64,000 nt of DNA from assembly GCA_036172665.1 (NCBI GenBank), contig CM069876.1:1612001-1676000 (forward strand), given 5' to 3'. A model generated the notes under the pieces. That model was given only the letters and a program-made list of their open reading frames with translations, ran no database searches and had not been told where the DNA came from. Below, piece by piece: positions 23,129 through 34,098 of the stretch. Position numbers and translations under genes: made by a program. Position 1 is the first letter of the stretch, and each line of letters opens with the position of its first letter. The DNA is from Prosopocoilus inquinatus. Lineage: Eukaryota; Arthropoda; Insecta; Coleoptera; Lucanidae.

Positions 23129-25239
23129 TAAGCTTAGGATAATTATGCATTAAAAAACTTCAAAATATGCCTGCACATATGCACTAAAATCATCAAAAAT
23201 ATGCACTTAAATATGCATTAAAAATTAACTTTTATAAAATAAATATTTTTATAATATTTTTTATGTTACCACATTCTTCATTATTTTGCTGCAAAAAAAC
23301 AAAAACTTTTTTTAATTCTAAATTATTTATTTAGTCGTTATTATAGAAACAAATTATAATTACATTTAACTACAACATGGTGTAACAAATTCTCAAAAGT
23401 AAATTTGCGCCCATTGTCGGCGAGAATATTTCTGTACTGAGAAAACACTCTCTCTACATCGCAGGACACTATTGGTACAAATTCGTATTTTACAACGTCA
23501 TTGACACTTAAATGTTCGTTTTTTTTTATTAAGGGTCGATTAATTTTGCAACACTTCACTTATATTCTTCAGTTGCTGATAGCCCGTATTCTTTGACAGC
23601 ACTTCGTTTAATTTATTGATAAAAACATTTTTCTTGAGTTTTGCTAAACCGTTAACTACATGTTCTACTATTTGAATGCTTTCTTGTAAAGATAGACCCT
23701 TAGCTTCTAGCTTGGAGATTGCAGTCGAAATGCATGCCAGATTAGCTCGAATAAAAATTAAATCTTCTCGAATACCTTTTTTCTCAGAATACTCTGTGCT
23801 TCTTCGATGCACTGCACTTCCTCAGAGTCGAATTCATCAACAATTTTCTTCACAATTTCAAAATTTTCAGCGTAATACACAGCAGCGTCGATCCAACTTC
23901 CCCATCTTGTAATAATTGGCGCAGGTGGAAGTGGAATGTCACCCGAAATTTCCCGAAACTTCTGAATACGACTTGGTGCCTTAAGGAAAATCTTTTTCAC
24001 AGATGATATTAGCACATTAACATTTAAATAAAGATTACGAACTAAATCAGCTACTCGATGTAAGCCATGTGCTAAAGAGGTCACATGTATCATGTTTGGG
24101 TATAAAACCTGCAGTCCCCGCATTGTTTTGCACATATATGGTGCAGCATCACTACAAACCGCTAGCACTTTTTCATATAAAATTCCAGACGGCCACAATA
24201 AACTTAAAGAGTCGTTGAAAACAGCAGCGACTGTTGAATGATTTACTTTGTCCAACACTTTTAAAGTCAGCAGATATGATTTATTTTTTTCTTCAGGAAC
24301 CCCTAATATACCAAACACAAAATTTCCTATGCATCTTTGTTCTTCATCGGTTGTTTCATCCAACGACACCCAAATAGAATGATCCTTTACTTTTGCTCTT
24401 AATTTATCCAATGTTAATGTATACAATTCAGAAACATAATATGTCGATTCATCTGGAATATTTTGCTTTGTATACTTTTCCAAAAAATGGCAAAGAACTT
24501 CATTTTTTAACTTAGCTAATGGGATGTCTGCGCAAATAAAAGCCTTACAAAGTTCTGCATTGAATTCTGAACGTTTAGGTCCAGGCGTCGGTAAATTAGA
24601 AATTAACACTTGCCGTTCGTTATTTCCCCTTTTGCGATTTTTATTACTTGCATGCTTTCCGGTTTGAAGATGCTGCGTGACTTGAAACTTTTTGGTTGCC
24701 GTAACATGAACCTCGCAGTATTTACAAAATAACAGACGCCCATCCGTTATAAAATCATCGTAGTCCTTCACAAACTGGTTTAAAATTGCACTTACACACT
24801 TTTTTTCTTTTGGCATCTTGAGAGATGTTAATCCTATTGCAATCAGCATACAACTACTGCAGAATTTCCTGGTAAAATTAGAAAGAGAGCTACCCCATAC
24901 CATGGTCTGTACGAGTACTATTAATGCGGACAAAATATTTGGAAATTCGTGGGATAATGTGCAGTCGCAGTAAGCAATGGCGGTTTTCATACACTGTTAA
25001 TCCTCTTATTATTTCCAAGTATTCTGATTTTGAAACACTGGTTGTTCAAATTGTCTGCTATAAAATGTCAGTTTGCACTTGGCAATAAGAAATAATCGCA
25101 AATTTGCAATTAAAACAAAAAAATGCAGGAAATTATGCATTAATGCCCTAAAAAGTTAAAATATGCATTTATGTATAAAAATGTTCTAAATATGCATTTG
25201 CATATGCAATTATGCAAACGCGTAATTATCCTAAGCCTA
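23129..25239 (-). mobile_element. hAT transposon with 8-bp target duplication, 2111 bp
   Basis: CTTATCAG is duplicated exactly at 23121-23128 and 25240-25247, the 8-bp duplication typical of hAT. Termini are TAAGCTTAGGATAATTA on the left and, in complement, TAGGCTTAGGATAATTA on the right. Both subterminal zones are dense in ATATGCA/TGCATA words, as hAT subterminal binding repeats often are. The transposase lies on the minus strand. Confidence 0.88.
23341..24816 (-). pseudogene. hAT transposase with BED finger and hATC domain, two frame breaks
   Basis: The likely start is ATG at 24816 (MPKEKKCVSAILNQF); the open frame extends upstream to 24990 without family resemblance. Residues 31-55 form a BED-type finger, C-x2-C-x14-H-x5-H (CKYC...QHLQTGKH). 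Further on are VSLDETTDEE with the first acidic residue, AVCSDAAPYM with the second, then HVTSLAHGLHRVAD and RWGSWIDAAVYYAENF, all typical of hAT cores. The first frame stops at 23758, and homology continues in a second frame from about 23780. The switch falls at a run of six A's in the coding strand. A second switch near 23550 leads to the hATC dimerisation region ending at 23341, with the catalytic E in CDVERVFSQYRNIL. Two single-base lesions or assembly errors explain the breaks. No intron consensus fits well. Otherwise full length, so recently active relatives are plausible. Confidence 0.85.
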
Positions 25240-25247
25240 CTTATCAG

Positions 25248-25639
25248 TAATAGGTCATTACTGTAACCCAATCACACACCATAAAACATCAACTAATCGA
25301 TTTCTCATATACCGACATTGCAGTAATGTCACAATCGGAAAAGGACGGAAGATTCCAAAGCATCCTTTGTCCATTGAATTACTTATACCAACTCTGTTTA
25401 AAAAAAGATACGTCTAAACAATTTTATTTCCAATTTGTTGGTACGATAGAGCGATGCATCTTTGGGCAGTTCTACATATTGAATGTGGATCCTCAAGTTC
25501 ATTTGAGGAACATTGTTAATGCCAAAAATCAAAAACTGAAAAAATTATACAGCAAAAGCGATTTTGTTTGGCGCAAGTGAATGTAAGTACATGCCTAATG
25601 AACTGAATAAATATAAATGTTGATAAATTTTTTAAATAG
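25248..25639. other. No feature seen
   Basis: An open frame of 84 codons at 25326-25580 has no recognisable motif. No repeat ends are visible. Confidence 0.35.
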
Positions 25640-26217
25640 GTGCGGCTAAACGTCCGTCGGCGGCTTCATGCGTTCTATTGCAAAATTCCGCAATCCGGCG
25701 GATTTTTAAATAATCTTAACCTAAAATTCTGCCGAAAGTTCAATTGATTTGCGCAAATGCGACCTAATATTTCCCTAAAAACTAATAGGATGGCGAACTT
25801 TATCGAATAAAATGCTTAATCCGCCGTTCTGTGTTGTGACATTCTAATAATTCGCTGACTTAAAAGATTATCTTCAATTTTGAAGTAAATGCATATCATG
25901 TTAAAAGTGGGCGATAAAAATATCATCCACTTTGCATTCAAAACAATCCTTTGTATTTGAAATTATGCACTGGATTGATTAAATTCACTATAGGCCTTTT
26001 ATTTACAAAGCAGGTATGCGGCTTTCGATTTTCGGATGGTATTTGATTTCTTTCATTTTTGATAGCATTTAATATTAACATTATACATAAAATAATTACA
26101 AATTTTTATGTTATTAAAAAAGAAAAAAAATTAAATACCGTTCGAGAATCGAAACCCCGATGCGCGCCTTCTTTCCATGCTGGGCTACTGCTACTGCCGG
26201 CGGACGTTTAGCCACAC
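25640..26217. mobile_element. MITE-like element with GTGYGGCTAAACGTCCG termini
   Basis: The left end gtgcggctaaacgtccgtcggcgg pairs with ccggcggacgtttagccacac at the right, over about 24 bp with few mismatches. Within it, 26026-26157 forms a second inverted repeat (tttcgattttcggatggtattt with aaataccgttcgagaatcgaaa), suggesting a nested hairpin. Confidence 0.62.
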
Positions 26218-26219
26218 TG

Positions 26220-26374
26220 GCCCGTATTCTCACCTCGTCTTTAATTTAGGAACGCCGTGATTAAATTCTCTCTCACTCTCTTACTCATGAAATTTGCAGA
26301 AAGCTATATCGTTTATGTTTATTTTAATCACGGCTTTAGTTAAAGACGACTCTAATCATGAGATGAGAATGCGG
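26220..26374. mobile_element. MITE, 155 bp, inserted at the edge of the preceding MITE
   Basis: The arms cccgtattctcacctcgtctttaa / ...gacgactctaatcatgagatgagaatgcgg pair imperfectly, with gccgtgattaaa also inverted internally. CACACTG is present on both sides (26213-26219 and 26375-26381), consistent with a 7-8-bp duplication. The left copy overlaps the end of the 25640-26217 element. Confidence 0.6.
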
Positions 26375-26381
26375 CACACTG

Positions 26382-27292
26382 TTTTTAAAACAAAAGTGCC
26401 ATTGCACACTCTGCCTTAATTACATAGATACCTATATGTATCTGAAACTATAGTTTTTTTTTAATGCCAGTCTCTTTTTTTGTACGAGACGATCATAATT
26501 ACAGTGTGAAAAATGTAAAAATTCACCAGCGCTAAAAAGCGCGCGCTTTGTTTCTCGCATTTTCCGCTGAATTGAAATTTTTTACGTTTCCAATTGCAAC
26601 AATGTTTGAAGCACGACAATAACGCATTATCCCGTTGGCAAAAAAGGCGCATTAATATTCGCAGCGCTCTCGCTTTACAATATAAACTTAGTTACAAAAT
26701 ACATTAAAACTGTTTAATACACACATAAAGTAAATTGTGTGCAGCGCCGAGCTTCAGTGCAGCCAACTGATGGTAATGTGACAACGCCCGTCACTGGCAC
26801 AGTGGCGTATCCGAGATCTAAGATTGACCGATAAGAGCAGAGTAAATTTTATGACCGTTCTCTTTTGACGGTTGAATTTAGTACGTCTTCGTCGTTTAAC
26901 GGTACAGTAATAAATACGGTAATTAATACGTTAGGTGCTTATTTGAAACGAAAGACCTGTCCGTGTTTGAGGCCCTTAGATGAGAAATAATTTATGATGG
27001 GCAGAAGCTACTGAGACGCGGAATTTTTTTTAAATTAAAAAACCCTTTCAAATTAGTAAGCAAGTAACACCAAGTGAAATCGAATAAATTCATTAGTATT
27101 GTTATTTATTTGTACTATTAAGAAATGCGCGAAATAAGTGCATTTAGTTCCAGATACTCCTGTAATTTTTCTTTTAAAATGGTATATTAACGCAAAACTC
27201 ACAGTTTTTTTTTTAATTTTGATAATCGGGTGTGAACAACGGACTAACTACATGTATTAAGAGAAATCTTGACGTATTACAGTACACGCGCG
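26382..27292. other. No gene seen
   Basis: Mixed AT-rich intron with a moderately complex patch at 26730-26900. No repeat ends are recognised. Confidence 0.3.
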
Positions 27293-27296
27293 TATA

Positions 27297-28337
27297 CAGG
27301 GTATCCCAAGCGAGTGGCCTATTAAAAGTTTTCCGCGAAAGGAACATACAAACATTCCGAGAATTAATACACTGCCTTAGGAGGAAGTTGATCTTTCTGT
27401 CAAAAATCTTTTCACTTTCGGTTACGACGGAAGTCGCTATTAACTTTCTTATTTTAAATGGAATGCTAGAAATTGATAGGGTTTCCCCACACTTAAATGT
27501 AAGGGTTTTTGAGAGACCTACGAATTTCGACCTTTCATTTAAGATAATTTATTTGCTTTCACTTTCAAATTTCAAGATTCAAGTTGTCTGTCGTTTGAAA
27601 GAATAATGTTCAGTCTTTCAAGTCATACCCTACTCCAGGGATGACCACTAACGGGGAAGTGTACCCCCACGTAACAACTGCGATGGTGGGATTTATTAAG
27701 TATTTGTTTTCCGTGCCTCTCTCTATGAATGAATTCTCATTTCTCCGAAACAATCTGGAGCGGGGACAGCGCTTTCGAAGAGCTCGAGCATCGCTGCCCT
27801 AGTCAGGTATGTTTAACTGCCCGAAGTTCAGTTGTCGTAAATGGAATCCCTTATATATTTTTGGCATCATGAGATACAAAAGCAAATTCTACATCGATCA
27901 GCAGTAGCATTCCATACACCGATTTCTATTATTGTTCTTATTACCAGTAATTGTTTTTTTTATATTGGCATATTTCGGTAGAAATATGGCATTTTTTCGC
28001 AGTAAGTGTCGTGAAACAAATTTATTTATTAAGTTACAAGTTATATTAACAGATATGTACAAATAAAGAAAAATTAACAAAATTAATAAAACAAATAAAA
28101 GGGAGCCTTGATATATAATCATCCAAGGACTGCGGGACGATGGTAATTTTTTTGTAGCACTCCATTTAAAATAAGAAAGTTATTGGCGACTTCCGGCATA
28201 TCCGGAAGTGATATAAAAGTGAAAATATTTTAGACAGAAAGATCACTTCCTCCTAAGGCATTGTATTAATTTTCAGAAAGTTTGTACGCTCCTTTCCTTG
28301 AAAACTTTTAAGAGGCCACTCAATTTGGGATACCTTG
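27297..28337. mobile_element. TIR element, 1041 bp, ~180-bp arms, TA flanks
   Basis: The left end CAGGGTATCCCAAGCGAGTG and following ~170 bp match the complement of 28337-28160 (ccatttaaaataagaaagtt, cttccggcatatccggaagt, gaggccactcaatttgggata). TA flanks both ends (27295-27296 and 28338-28339). The interior holds no recognisable transposase. A third, single left arm occurs at 51813-51995. Confidence 0.75.
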
Positions 28338-28759
28338 TATATTAAATTTATTGATAGGACATAATGATGTACACCATAATAACCATATACAGTGGGAGTC
28401 TGAAGCTTAGAATAATCAACATAAAAGGTAAACTGTTGATTTCTAAGAAAATTTCAAGGACAGGTCCCTTTTTGATTTAAACTGCTCTTTGGGTAGCACC
28501 TGAATATACAGAGTGTTAATGATGTCATTGACATCTTTTTAATGACTTCAGTAACCTCCGTGGTGATTGTTATAACTATAATTCCTATAAAAATGCTTAC
28601 CTTTCTTAAAAAAATATTGAGAAAACTAATAATGAAAACTAAAACGCAAAATCTTGGTTTTAAGTTTTCTAAATGTAATTTCATTAAGAAAGGAAGTAAG
28701 TTTAGGACGTAATACACCGTAAACGAATAAAATGTTCTCAAAGTAAATGTATGCCACCT

Positions 28760-29200
28760 ACTTCTTGGCAGTATACCAATTTAGCTTGAAACTCTTTTCG
28801 AACTTGCCAGTTGTATAGCTCCAATTGTTCTTCTGATTCGCCTTTTCAATTGCTTTGAATTTGGGTTCTTTTTCACGTAACATTCACCAAATCTCCCAAG
28901 AAAAAAAATGTAGAGGTGTCAGATCAGGGGATTTGGCAGACCAGTCCCTTGGATCTCAGTTTCCAATCTGTTCACAAGGAAAACCATTGTTCAAGTATTC
29001 TTGCACACTTTACTTACGAGAAAAATGCACCAACGCTCTATTTGGATTCGCGTTAAAAAACAACTCTGATGCTGCAAAATCAGTATGAGAATGATTTTTC
29101 TCGGTGATACACTAAGAAAAACCATACTATACTGTACGGTTTTTCTTAGTGTGCCAGTATACCTTGATATTGCATTCAGAAACAAATCCTGTCTTAAAAG
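28760..29200 (-). pseudogene. Tc1/mariner-superfamily transposase fragment, degenerate
   Basis: On the minus strand around 28933-28890 the translation WSAKSPDLTPLHFFSWEIW matches the SPDLTPxD block that carries the third catalytic residue in this superfamily. Here that residue appears to be H instead of D. Downstream text (VRKEFQAKL near 28800) resembles the C-terminal part. Upstream frames are interrupted, so only an eroded C-terminal half is recognisable. The best relatives are DUF4817-headed transposases like the open copy at 33-34 kb. Confidence 0.5.
29109..29152. repeat. Short near-perfect hairpin
   Basis: The arms acactaagaaaaacc and ggtttttcttagtgt flank a ~14-bp centre. Single-stranded it would form a strong stem. 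It sits at the edge of the degenerate transposase fragment. Confidence 0.6.
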
Positions 29201-29529
29201 GACCGAAAGAAAATGCGCAGTGCCAGTTTAAAACTTGGAGGTTAGGTTAAGTTATTGAAAAAATGTAAAAATGAAATTGGTTTTGATAAATGCCAATAAA
29301 ATCACTTTAATTACCGTACAAACCACAGCTCAATAATTAAGTAACAAGAAAGTGATAGGACTTTAGGCATTTTTTTAAAAATTTTAATCAAGGTGGCCAT
29401 AACAAGGAAAATTTAAAACTTAATGAGCTTTTGGACCTACACCTTTTAGCTAATTTAATCATCCCTCTATCTCTCCAAATACAAAGCTTACCCATGTTCG
29501 CCCTAGAAAACTCGAGCACTCTGCATAAG

Positions 29530-30069
29530 TACGAGGGTGGTTCGATAAATAACTTGGTTCGATATGAGACACAACGTTTTAAGTTTTTTAAAGTGCTTTA
29601 ATTTTTGACGTAATCCGCTAGAAGTTCAACGCACTTGGCCCAATGTCTTTCTAGGTTCCCGATTCCTTCCCTGAACTGGTTTACCTCAAGGCCCTCAAAT
29701 TACTCGTTTAGGCCCTGTTTGACCTGTTTATTTGTCCTAATTTTTTGTCCAGACAGAAATCTTTTGAGTTATGGGAACAGAAAAAGTCCGAGAAAACCAG
29801 ATTGGGTGAGGCAATTTAAAGAATAGTTTGGTCAATTTTTGTTTAGCAACAAGACTTCCTTATGGTTTTTGCTCTAAAGTCAGGAAACGCGGCACCCATC
29901 TCGCGAAAAGTTTTGTGAAATTCATTATGTAAAATAAAATATATCCTGTCACTTGACATGTCTGTAGCTTTTTCGAACTCGTACCCTTTCCTCGTTTGAC
30001 GGCCAAATTTTCTCGACATTTTTTGGAGTTACAAATGTTTTCGGGATTCCAGGAATGAAGTTTTTTCAT
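29530..30069 (-). pseudogene. Mariner transposase remnant, internally deleted
   Basis: A terminus-like cgagggtggttcgataaata starts at 29532 after a TA. On the minus strand the order is mariner-like: KLFARWVPRFLTLEQKP near 29900 (the linker before the catalytic core), a jump, then a C-terminal segment FREGIGNLERHWAKCVELLADYVKN ending near 29600. The region that should hold the catalytic DD34D residues is missing, and stops occur between the blocks. The opposite terminus was not identified. Confidence 0.55.
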
Positions 30070-31317
30070 TGCTTATTCTGTCACGCTAAAATCCATATAT
30101 CCAAAGTCTCACGGTCTCATAAGAAGGGCATGATCCCCCAATGTGTTTCATTTGCTGTTTTTCCCTTCCAGAAAAAAAAAGAAATTACACCACAAATTAC
30201 AATTTTATCATCATTTTTGATTTTAACTCGAAACGCTTACCTATTATGTTCAAACAACTATCAAACAATAAGTTGTTGCTAAAACGAGTTGTAACTATAG
30301 AATATTCGTTCTACTAACGAAGCTCCATGACCACTTACACAAATCTCGTTTCCGCCCTATATTATTTAATATGCCAATCAAGTTAGTTGTCGAATCAGCC
30401 TGGTATACAAAAGACAAGAGTCGACTTGAATTAAACAGAGGACGTAATTGATTGACTTGATATGGTAAGTTTCTTCGACAAATAATGTAAGCGTTCGGTG
30501 TCTGCCAAAAGCTGGAAGGTGGTGCTCAGTCCCTTCAAACAGTCATTTCAGCAGATCTCTGGTTGCAACAGAATAACTTGCTCTTCGTTTCATGCGATTA
30601 TTCATCATGTACGCCGTGATTCAGAAATGCTTTCTAATATTTTCAGGGTGAATAGAACATCAAGAAAGTGGTAATATTAATATATTAACATTACGTAATT
30701 TTTCTCGGAATGCAATAAGAGAACTTTTTTTGTGCCAAGTAATCTAAAGAATATTTCCTTTATAAATTTTTGATCACGTATGTATAAAATAAAAAGTTAG
30801 AGATAAAATACTGAAAGTTAGTTTTGCAGAAGAAAACTAACCCTTAAAAAGGAAGGAGGAGTTAGTTAAATGCAAAATAACTTAACTTAAATGATCATTC
30901 TTGCAGAAACAATTATATAAAAACGTGATCTTATTTATTCACTTAAAAATATGCGTGTATATTTATTGTCGTTCGCGTTGATTAAACTGCAGGAAAAGTG
31001 CAAATCGGGATGTGATACATTGGGTGTTATTCCATCCAAGTATTAAATTATTAATCATAATTTCGAAAACCAATCGATTCCGACACACATAACAGTAAAT
31101 AATATTTATAAATATGCTTTAGAATGTTCTCATAATGATTAGTTTCTTTCTACATTAAAGGCATAATAATAATTAAACTAATTAGTCTCAAAGGAATCAT
31201 TTCACATAAATTTCTGAAAAATGTTTCTATTGCAAAGTGCATTTCCATTTCACGTAGTAGTAATAACGGTTCACTTCAGTTCCTTCCGACACAGTCATAT
31301 TTTTGTCTTAATTTTTT
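30070..31317. other. No gene seen
   Basis: AT-rich intron. The ORF at 30055-30282 has no recognisable feature. Confidence 0.3.
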
Positions 31318-32755
31318 TATTGCGTATTGTATTATGGGGTCGAAGGGGTCTTAATCAGCCTCACAGAACTGCGACCAAGATTTGATCTATTGTTTAGACC
31401 CTGCGAATAATTAATTTCCTAGAAACCCTACCTTTGCAGCGAAGTGCAGAATGTTCCTAAGAGGCTTAGGTTTTACTTCAGCAGGCGCCAGACTTACACT
31501 GTTCAAGTTAAGCTAAGTCGAACTCCAGCTAGTGCTATGCATTTGCAAAGTATGTGCTCAGCCGTTTCAGTTTCTGATTCACATAATCTGCATGTTTCAC
31601 TTTCTGTCGAGCTTATTTTGTTAAGGTGGAACCTCACGGGGCAATGGCCAGTAAAAATACCTGTAATAGTCTTTAATTCTTTCTTTGTGAAAAGTAGAAG
31701 CTTTTGAGTAGTTTTAGGCCAGTGACTGATGAACATCTTCGCCTGTTTTTGTCCTGGAATATTATTCCAGTAGGACACTTTTTTCCTTTCTATCCACCTT
31801 TCAATCTCTTTTCTATACGGTATCTTGCTCAGACCACAGTAAGGTTCGGAACCTACCGACGAAGCCTCACAACCAGCACGAGCAAGTTTGTCGGCTTTTT
31901 CGTTCCCCTCTATATTCTCATAGCATATTTTAGGGTAATTTTGTTGCCCTCTGCTAGTTCCTTGAGGAAAAGGCTTGCATTCCCATAAGGAAAAGGACTC
32001 AGTGTAATATGCCTTCAGTGCCTTTATAGTTGCTTGACTATCAGACCATATATATATAACTACACAACTATAAAGGCACTGAAGGCATATTACTCTGAGT
32101 CCTTTTCCTTATGGGAATGCAAGCCTGTCATATGACAGACATTCCTGGGCACTTAGATTTATTGCTAGTGATTGTTGGGGTGATACCTAAGGCTGTTGAA
32201 GCCTGATACTTTTGGCCGTAAATGCCTGTGCCTGTCCTCTTTGTACTCTTTGATCCATTCGTGTACCAGATGGAGACATTGTTGCGTAATTGTGCAACAT
32301 GGCTTTTGACTGTACGGCGGCTACTAATGTCCACTTCATGAAGTCTATCAAAGTCAAACATTTTTGGCATCATCTCTGAGGGTTTCTCTAATATTTCTGG
32401 CTGCCAAAAATCCAGTACTCTTGGATGTCATGTGCGGTCACCTGGTTTGAACCTCCTAGTCCGAGTAAGTCTCAAAGAAGCTTGCATGCTCTCCCTCTGC
32501 ACCTGCAAGTAGAGTGGAGGGATGTCAAGCAAGACTTCCAGAGCTGCTGTTGGGGTAGTGTTCAAGGCCCTTGTCATTCCCAGACACGCTAGTCGCTGGA
32601 AATTCTGCAGTTTATTTTGCGTAGTTAGTTCAGTGGTCCTTGTCCACCAAACTAAAAAGAAGCTATAAATCTATAGCGAAACGTTGAGTGTATTTCCATT
32701 CATAATTCTGTCCGGTTTAAGATGAAAAACCCTTTTTACTCACACTAAAAAGGTA
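31318..32755 (-). pseudogene. Non-LTR retrotransposon 3' half: RT end, RNase H, CCHC-like tail
   Basis: The minus strand reads in ORF2 order. It has the end of the reverse transcriptase (LVWWTRT... LQNFQRLACLGMTRALNTTP, TAALEVLLDIPPLYLQ) and an RNase H start (VSIWYTNGSKSTKRTGTGIY). Then comes a C-terminal region, GHCPVRFHLNKI with CRLCESETETAEHILCKC (31503-31778). The RNase H motif normally reads YTDGS; here D is N, removing a catalytic acid. Stops and shifts break the frame. The 3' UTR ends with gaccccttcgaccccataat near 31330. A 62-bp inverted duplication (31971-32126) interrupts RNase H. About 100 bp at 32660-32755 beside the Tc1 insertion fits neither element. The clade looks like the Jockey/R1/LOA group with RNase H, not resolved further. 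Confidence 0.72.
31971..32126. repeat. 62-bp inverted duplication inside the LINE RNase H
   Basis: 31971-32032 is the reverse complement of 32065-32126 with about one or two mismatches (cagtgtaa against cagagtaa), with a 32-bp AT-rich spacer. Both arms carry the same LINE-coding segment, so one arm was copied in inverted orientation. Confidence 0.8.
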
Positions 32756-34096
32756 CCGTGCCTTCAATTGTATTCCTCATTAAAGTGGGCTAGGATTTCA
32801 CTGTTTCTTTCTCCTAAGATTTGCAGCACTGATAGCTGTTCAATTATTTAATTAAACAAATGTCAAATTGACACTTTGTATTTTCAATTAATTCAAAATG
32901 TTAGAATTACGTTAGAAAATATTTATTGTTGAAAGCTATTTTCAAACCAGTAGAATAAAAAACGGACAGTTAGTTTATTCAAATAATCAGTGTGTACAGT
33001 AGTTTCGACAGCAGTTTCCTAATTTTGCTATTACTTATGAACAGCTAGTTAAACATATCCATGCTTGTGTTCTTAAATTTCGTGAAGCAGGATCACTTGG
33101 TCGCAAAACAGGGAGCAGAGCAGCTAAGAAAAGGGCTGCAGCCTGCATTGAAGATGTTCGGGATCGAATAGAACACTCTCCCAAGAAGTCTATTGCGAAA
33201 CTTTCACAACAAGTTCAGCTATCAGTGGGAACATGTCACACTATTCTTAAAAAAGACTTAAAGCTTTATCCAGATAAGATTCAAGGAGTCCACGAACTCA
33301 GGCCAGTAGATTTTCACAGAAGAACAGAATATTGTCAGTGGTTTCTTGATAACTTAAACAACGACGACATTCTTGACAAGTGTTTCTTTTCCGATGAGGT
33401 CTGGTTTCATCCCTCAGGGTATTTCAATAAACAGAATATGAGAATATGGTCAGCAGAAAATCCCCATGAATTTGTGGAAACTCCATTACATCCATTAAAA
33501 ATTGGTGTTTGGCTAGCAGTGTCAAGAAGGCGTATCATCGGACCAATATTTTTTAACGACTCTGTAACTGCTGAAAGATACCGAAATGAGTTATTAGAAC
33601 CTTTCATTAATCAACTACATGATGATGAACTTACAGAAGGTTTTTTTCAGCAAGACAATGCTACTGCCCACACAGCTCATCAAACAATGACTTTCCTGCA
33701 GCAGTTTTTCGATAAACGGATTGTGAATTTTCCTGCAAGGTCTCCGGATCTCACAATTATGGATTACGTCATTTATCCGCACATGAAAAACACAGTTTTT
33801 AGAACTGCGCGTCACACAATCGAAGAACTTCGTGCGGGCATTACAGATGTGTGTGCTAAAATAACCCCCGAACACTTAGCAAACGGGTTTGAAAACATGA
33901 AACGCAGAGTACGCTTATGTATACAAGCTGAAGGAGAGCACTTTGAGCATCTACTTTAAACTTTAATGTTGTGTTTTTATTTGATGTTATGATCAGTACT
34001 GACAGTTAATGACAATTGTTTTCTCTAAAATTGTGTCGCCAACTTCATAAAAAAAATCAGAGCTTACTTTAATGAGGAATTCAAATGAAGGCGCGA
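32756..34096 (+). mobile_element. Tc1/mariner-superfamily element with open transposase, inserted in the LINE
   Basis: TA flanks both ends (32754-32755 and 34097-34098). Terminal repeats of about 35 bp (gccttcaattgtattcctca at 32760 and the complement of gaggaattcaaatgaaggcg at 34073-34092) enclose 1341 bp with one transposase. The two flanks carry the same LINE on the minus strand, so this insertion is younger than the LINE. Confidence 0.85.
33003..33959 (+). CDS. Tc1/mariner-superfamily DDE/D transposase, nearly intact
   Basis: The frame is open from just after a stop at 33000-33002 (TAG) to the TAA at 33957-33959. The N-terminal part has the DUF4817/HTH texture: QFPNFAITYEQLVKHIH, then KFREAGSLGRKTGSRAAKK and a second helix-turn-helix-like SIAKLSQQVQLSVGTCHTIL. 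Catalytic motifs follow: FFSDEVWFHPSG (first D, near 33393), FFQQDNATAHTA (second D, near 33654) and ARSPDLTIMDY (third D, near 33762). The gap between the second and third D is 35 residues, shorter than in relatives I recall with a W before the P. The end, MKRRVRLCIQAEGEHFEHLL, is the usual C-terminus. No ATG sits at the expected N-terminus: the first in-frame ATG is internal, so the 5' end may be truncated or altered by the TAG. Function is therefore uncertain although the core is intact. Confidence 0.75.
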   Translation, partial: FRQQFPNFAITYEQLVKHIHACVLKFREAGSLGRKTGSRAAKKRAAACIEDVRDRIEHSPKKSIAKLSQQVQLSVGTCHTILKKDLKLYPDKIQGVHELRPVDFHRRTEYCQWFLDNLNNDDILDKCFFSDEVWFHPSGYFNKQNMRIWSAENPHEFVETPLHPLKIGVWLAVSRRRIIGPIFFNDSVTAERYRNELLEPFINQLHDDELTEGFFQQDNATAHTAHQTMTFLQQFFDKRIVNFPARSPDLTIMDYVIYPHMKNTVFRTARHTIEELRAGITDVCAKITPEHLANGFENMKRRVRLCIQAEGEHFEHLL

Positions 34097-34098
34097 TA

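Noticed and set aside
27232..27606. 124-codon + frame
   Set aside because: Runs across the terminal repeat of the 27297 element; no recognisable protein features.
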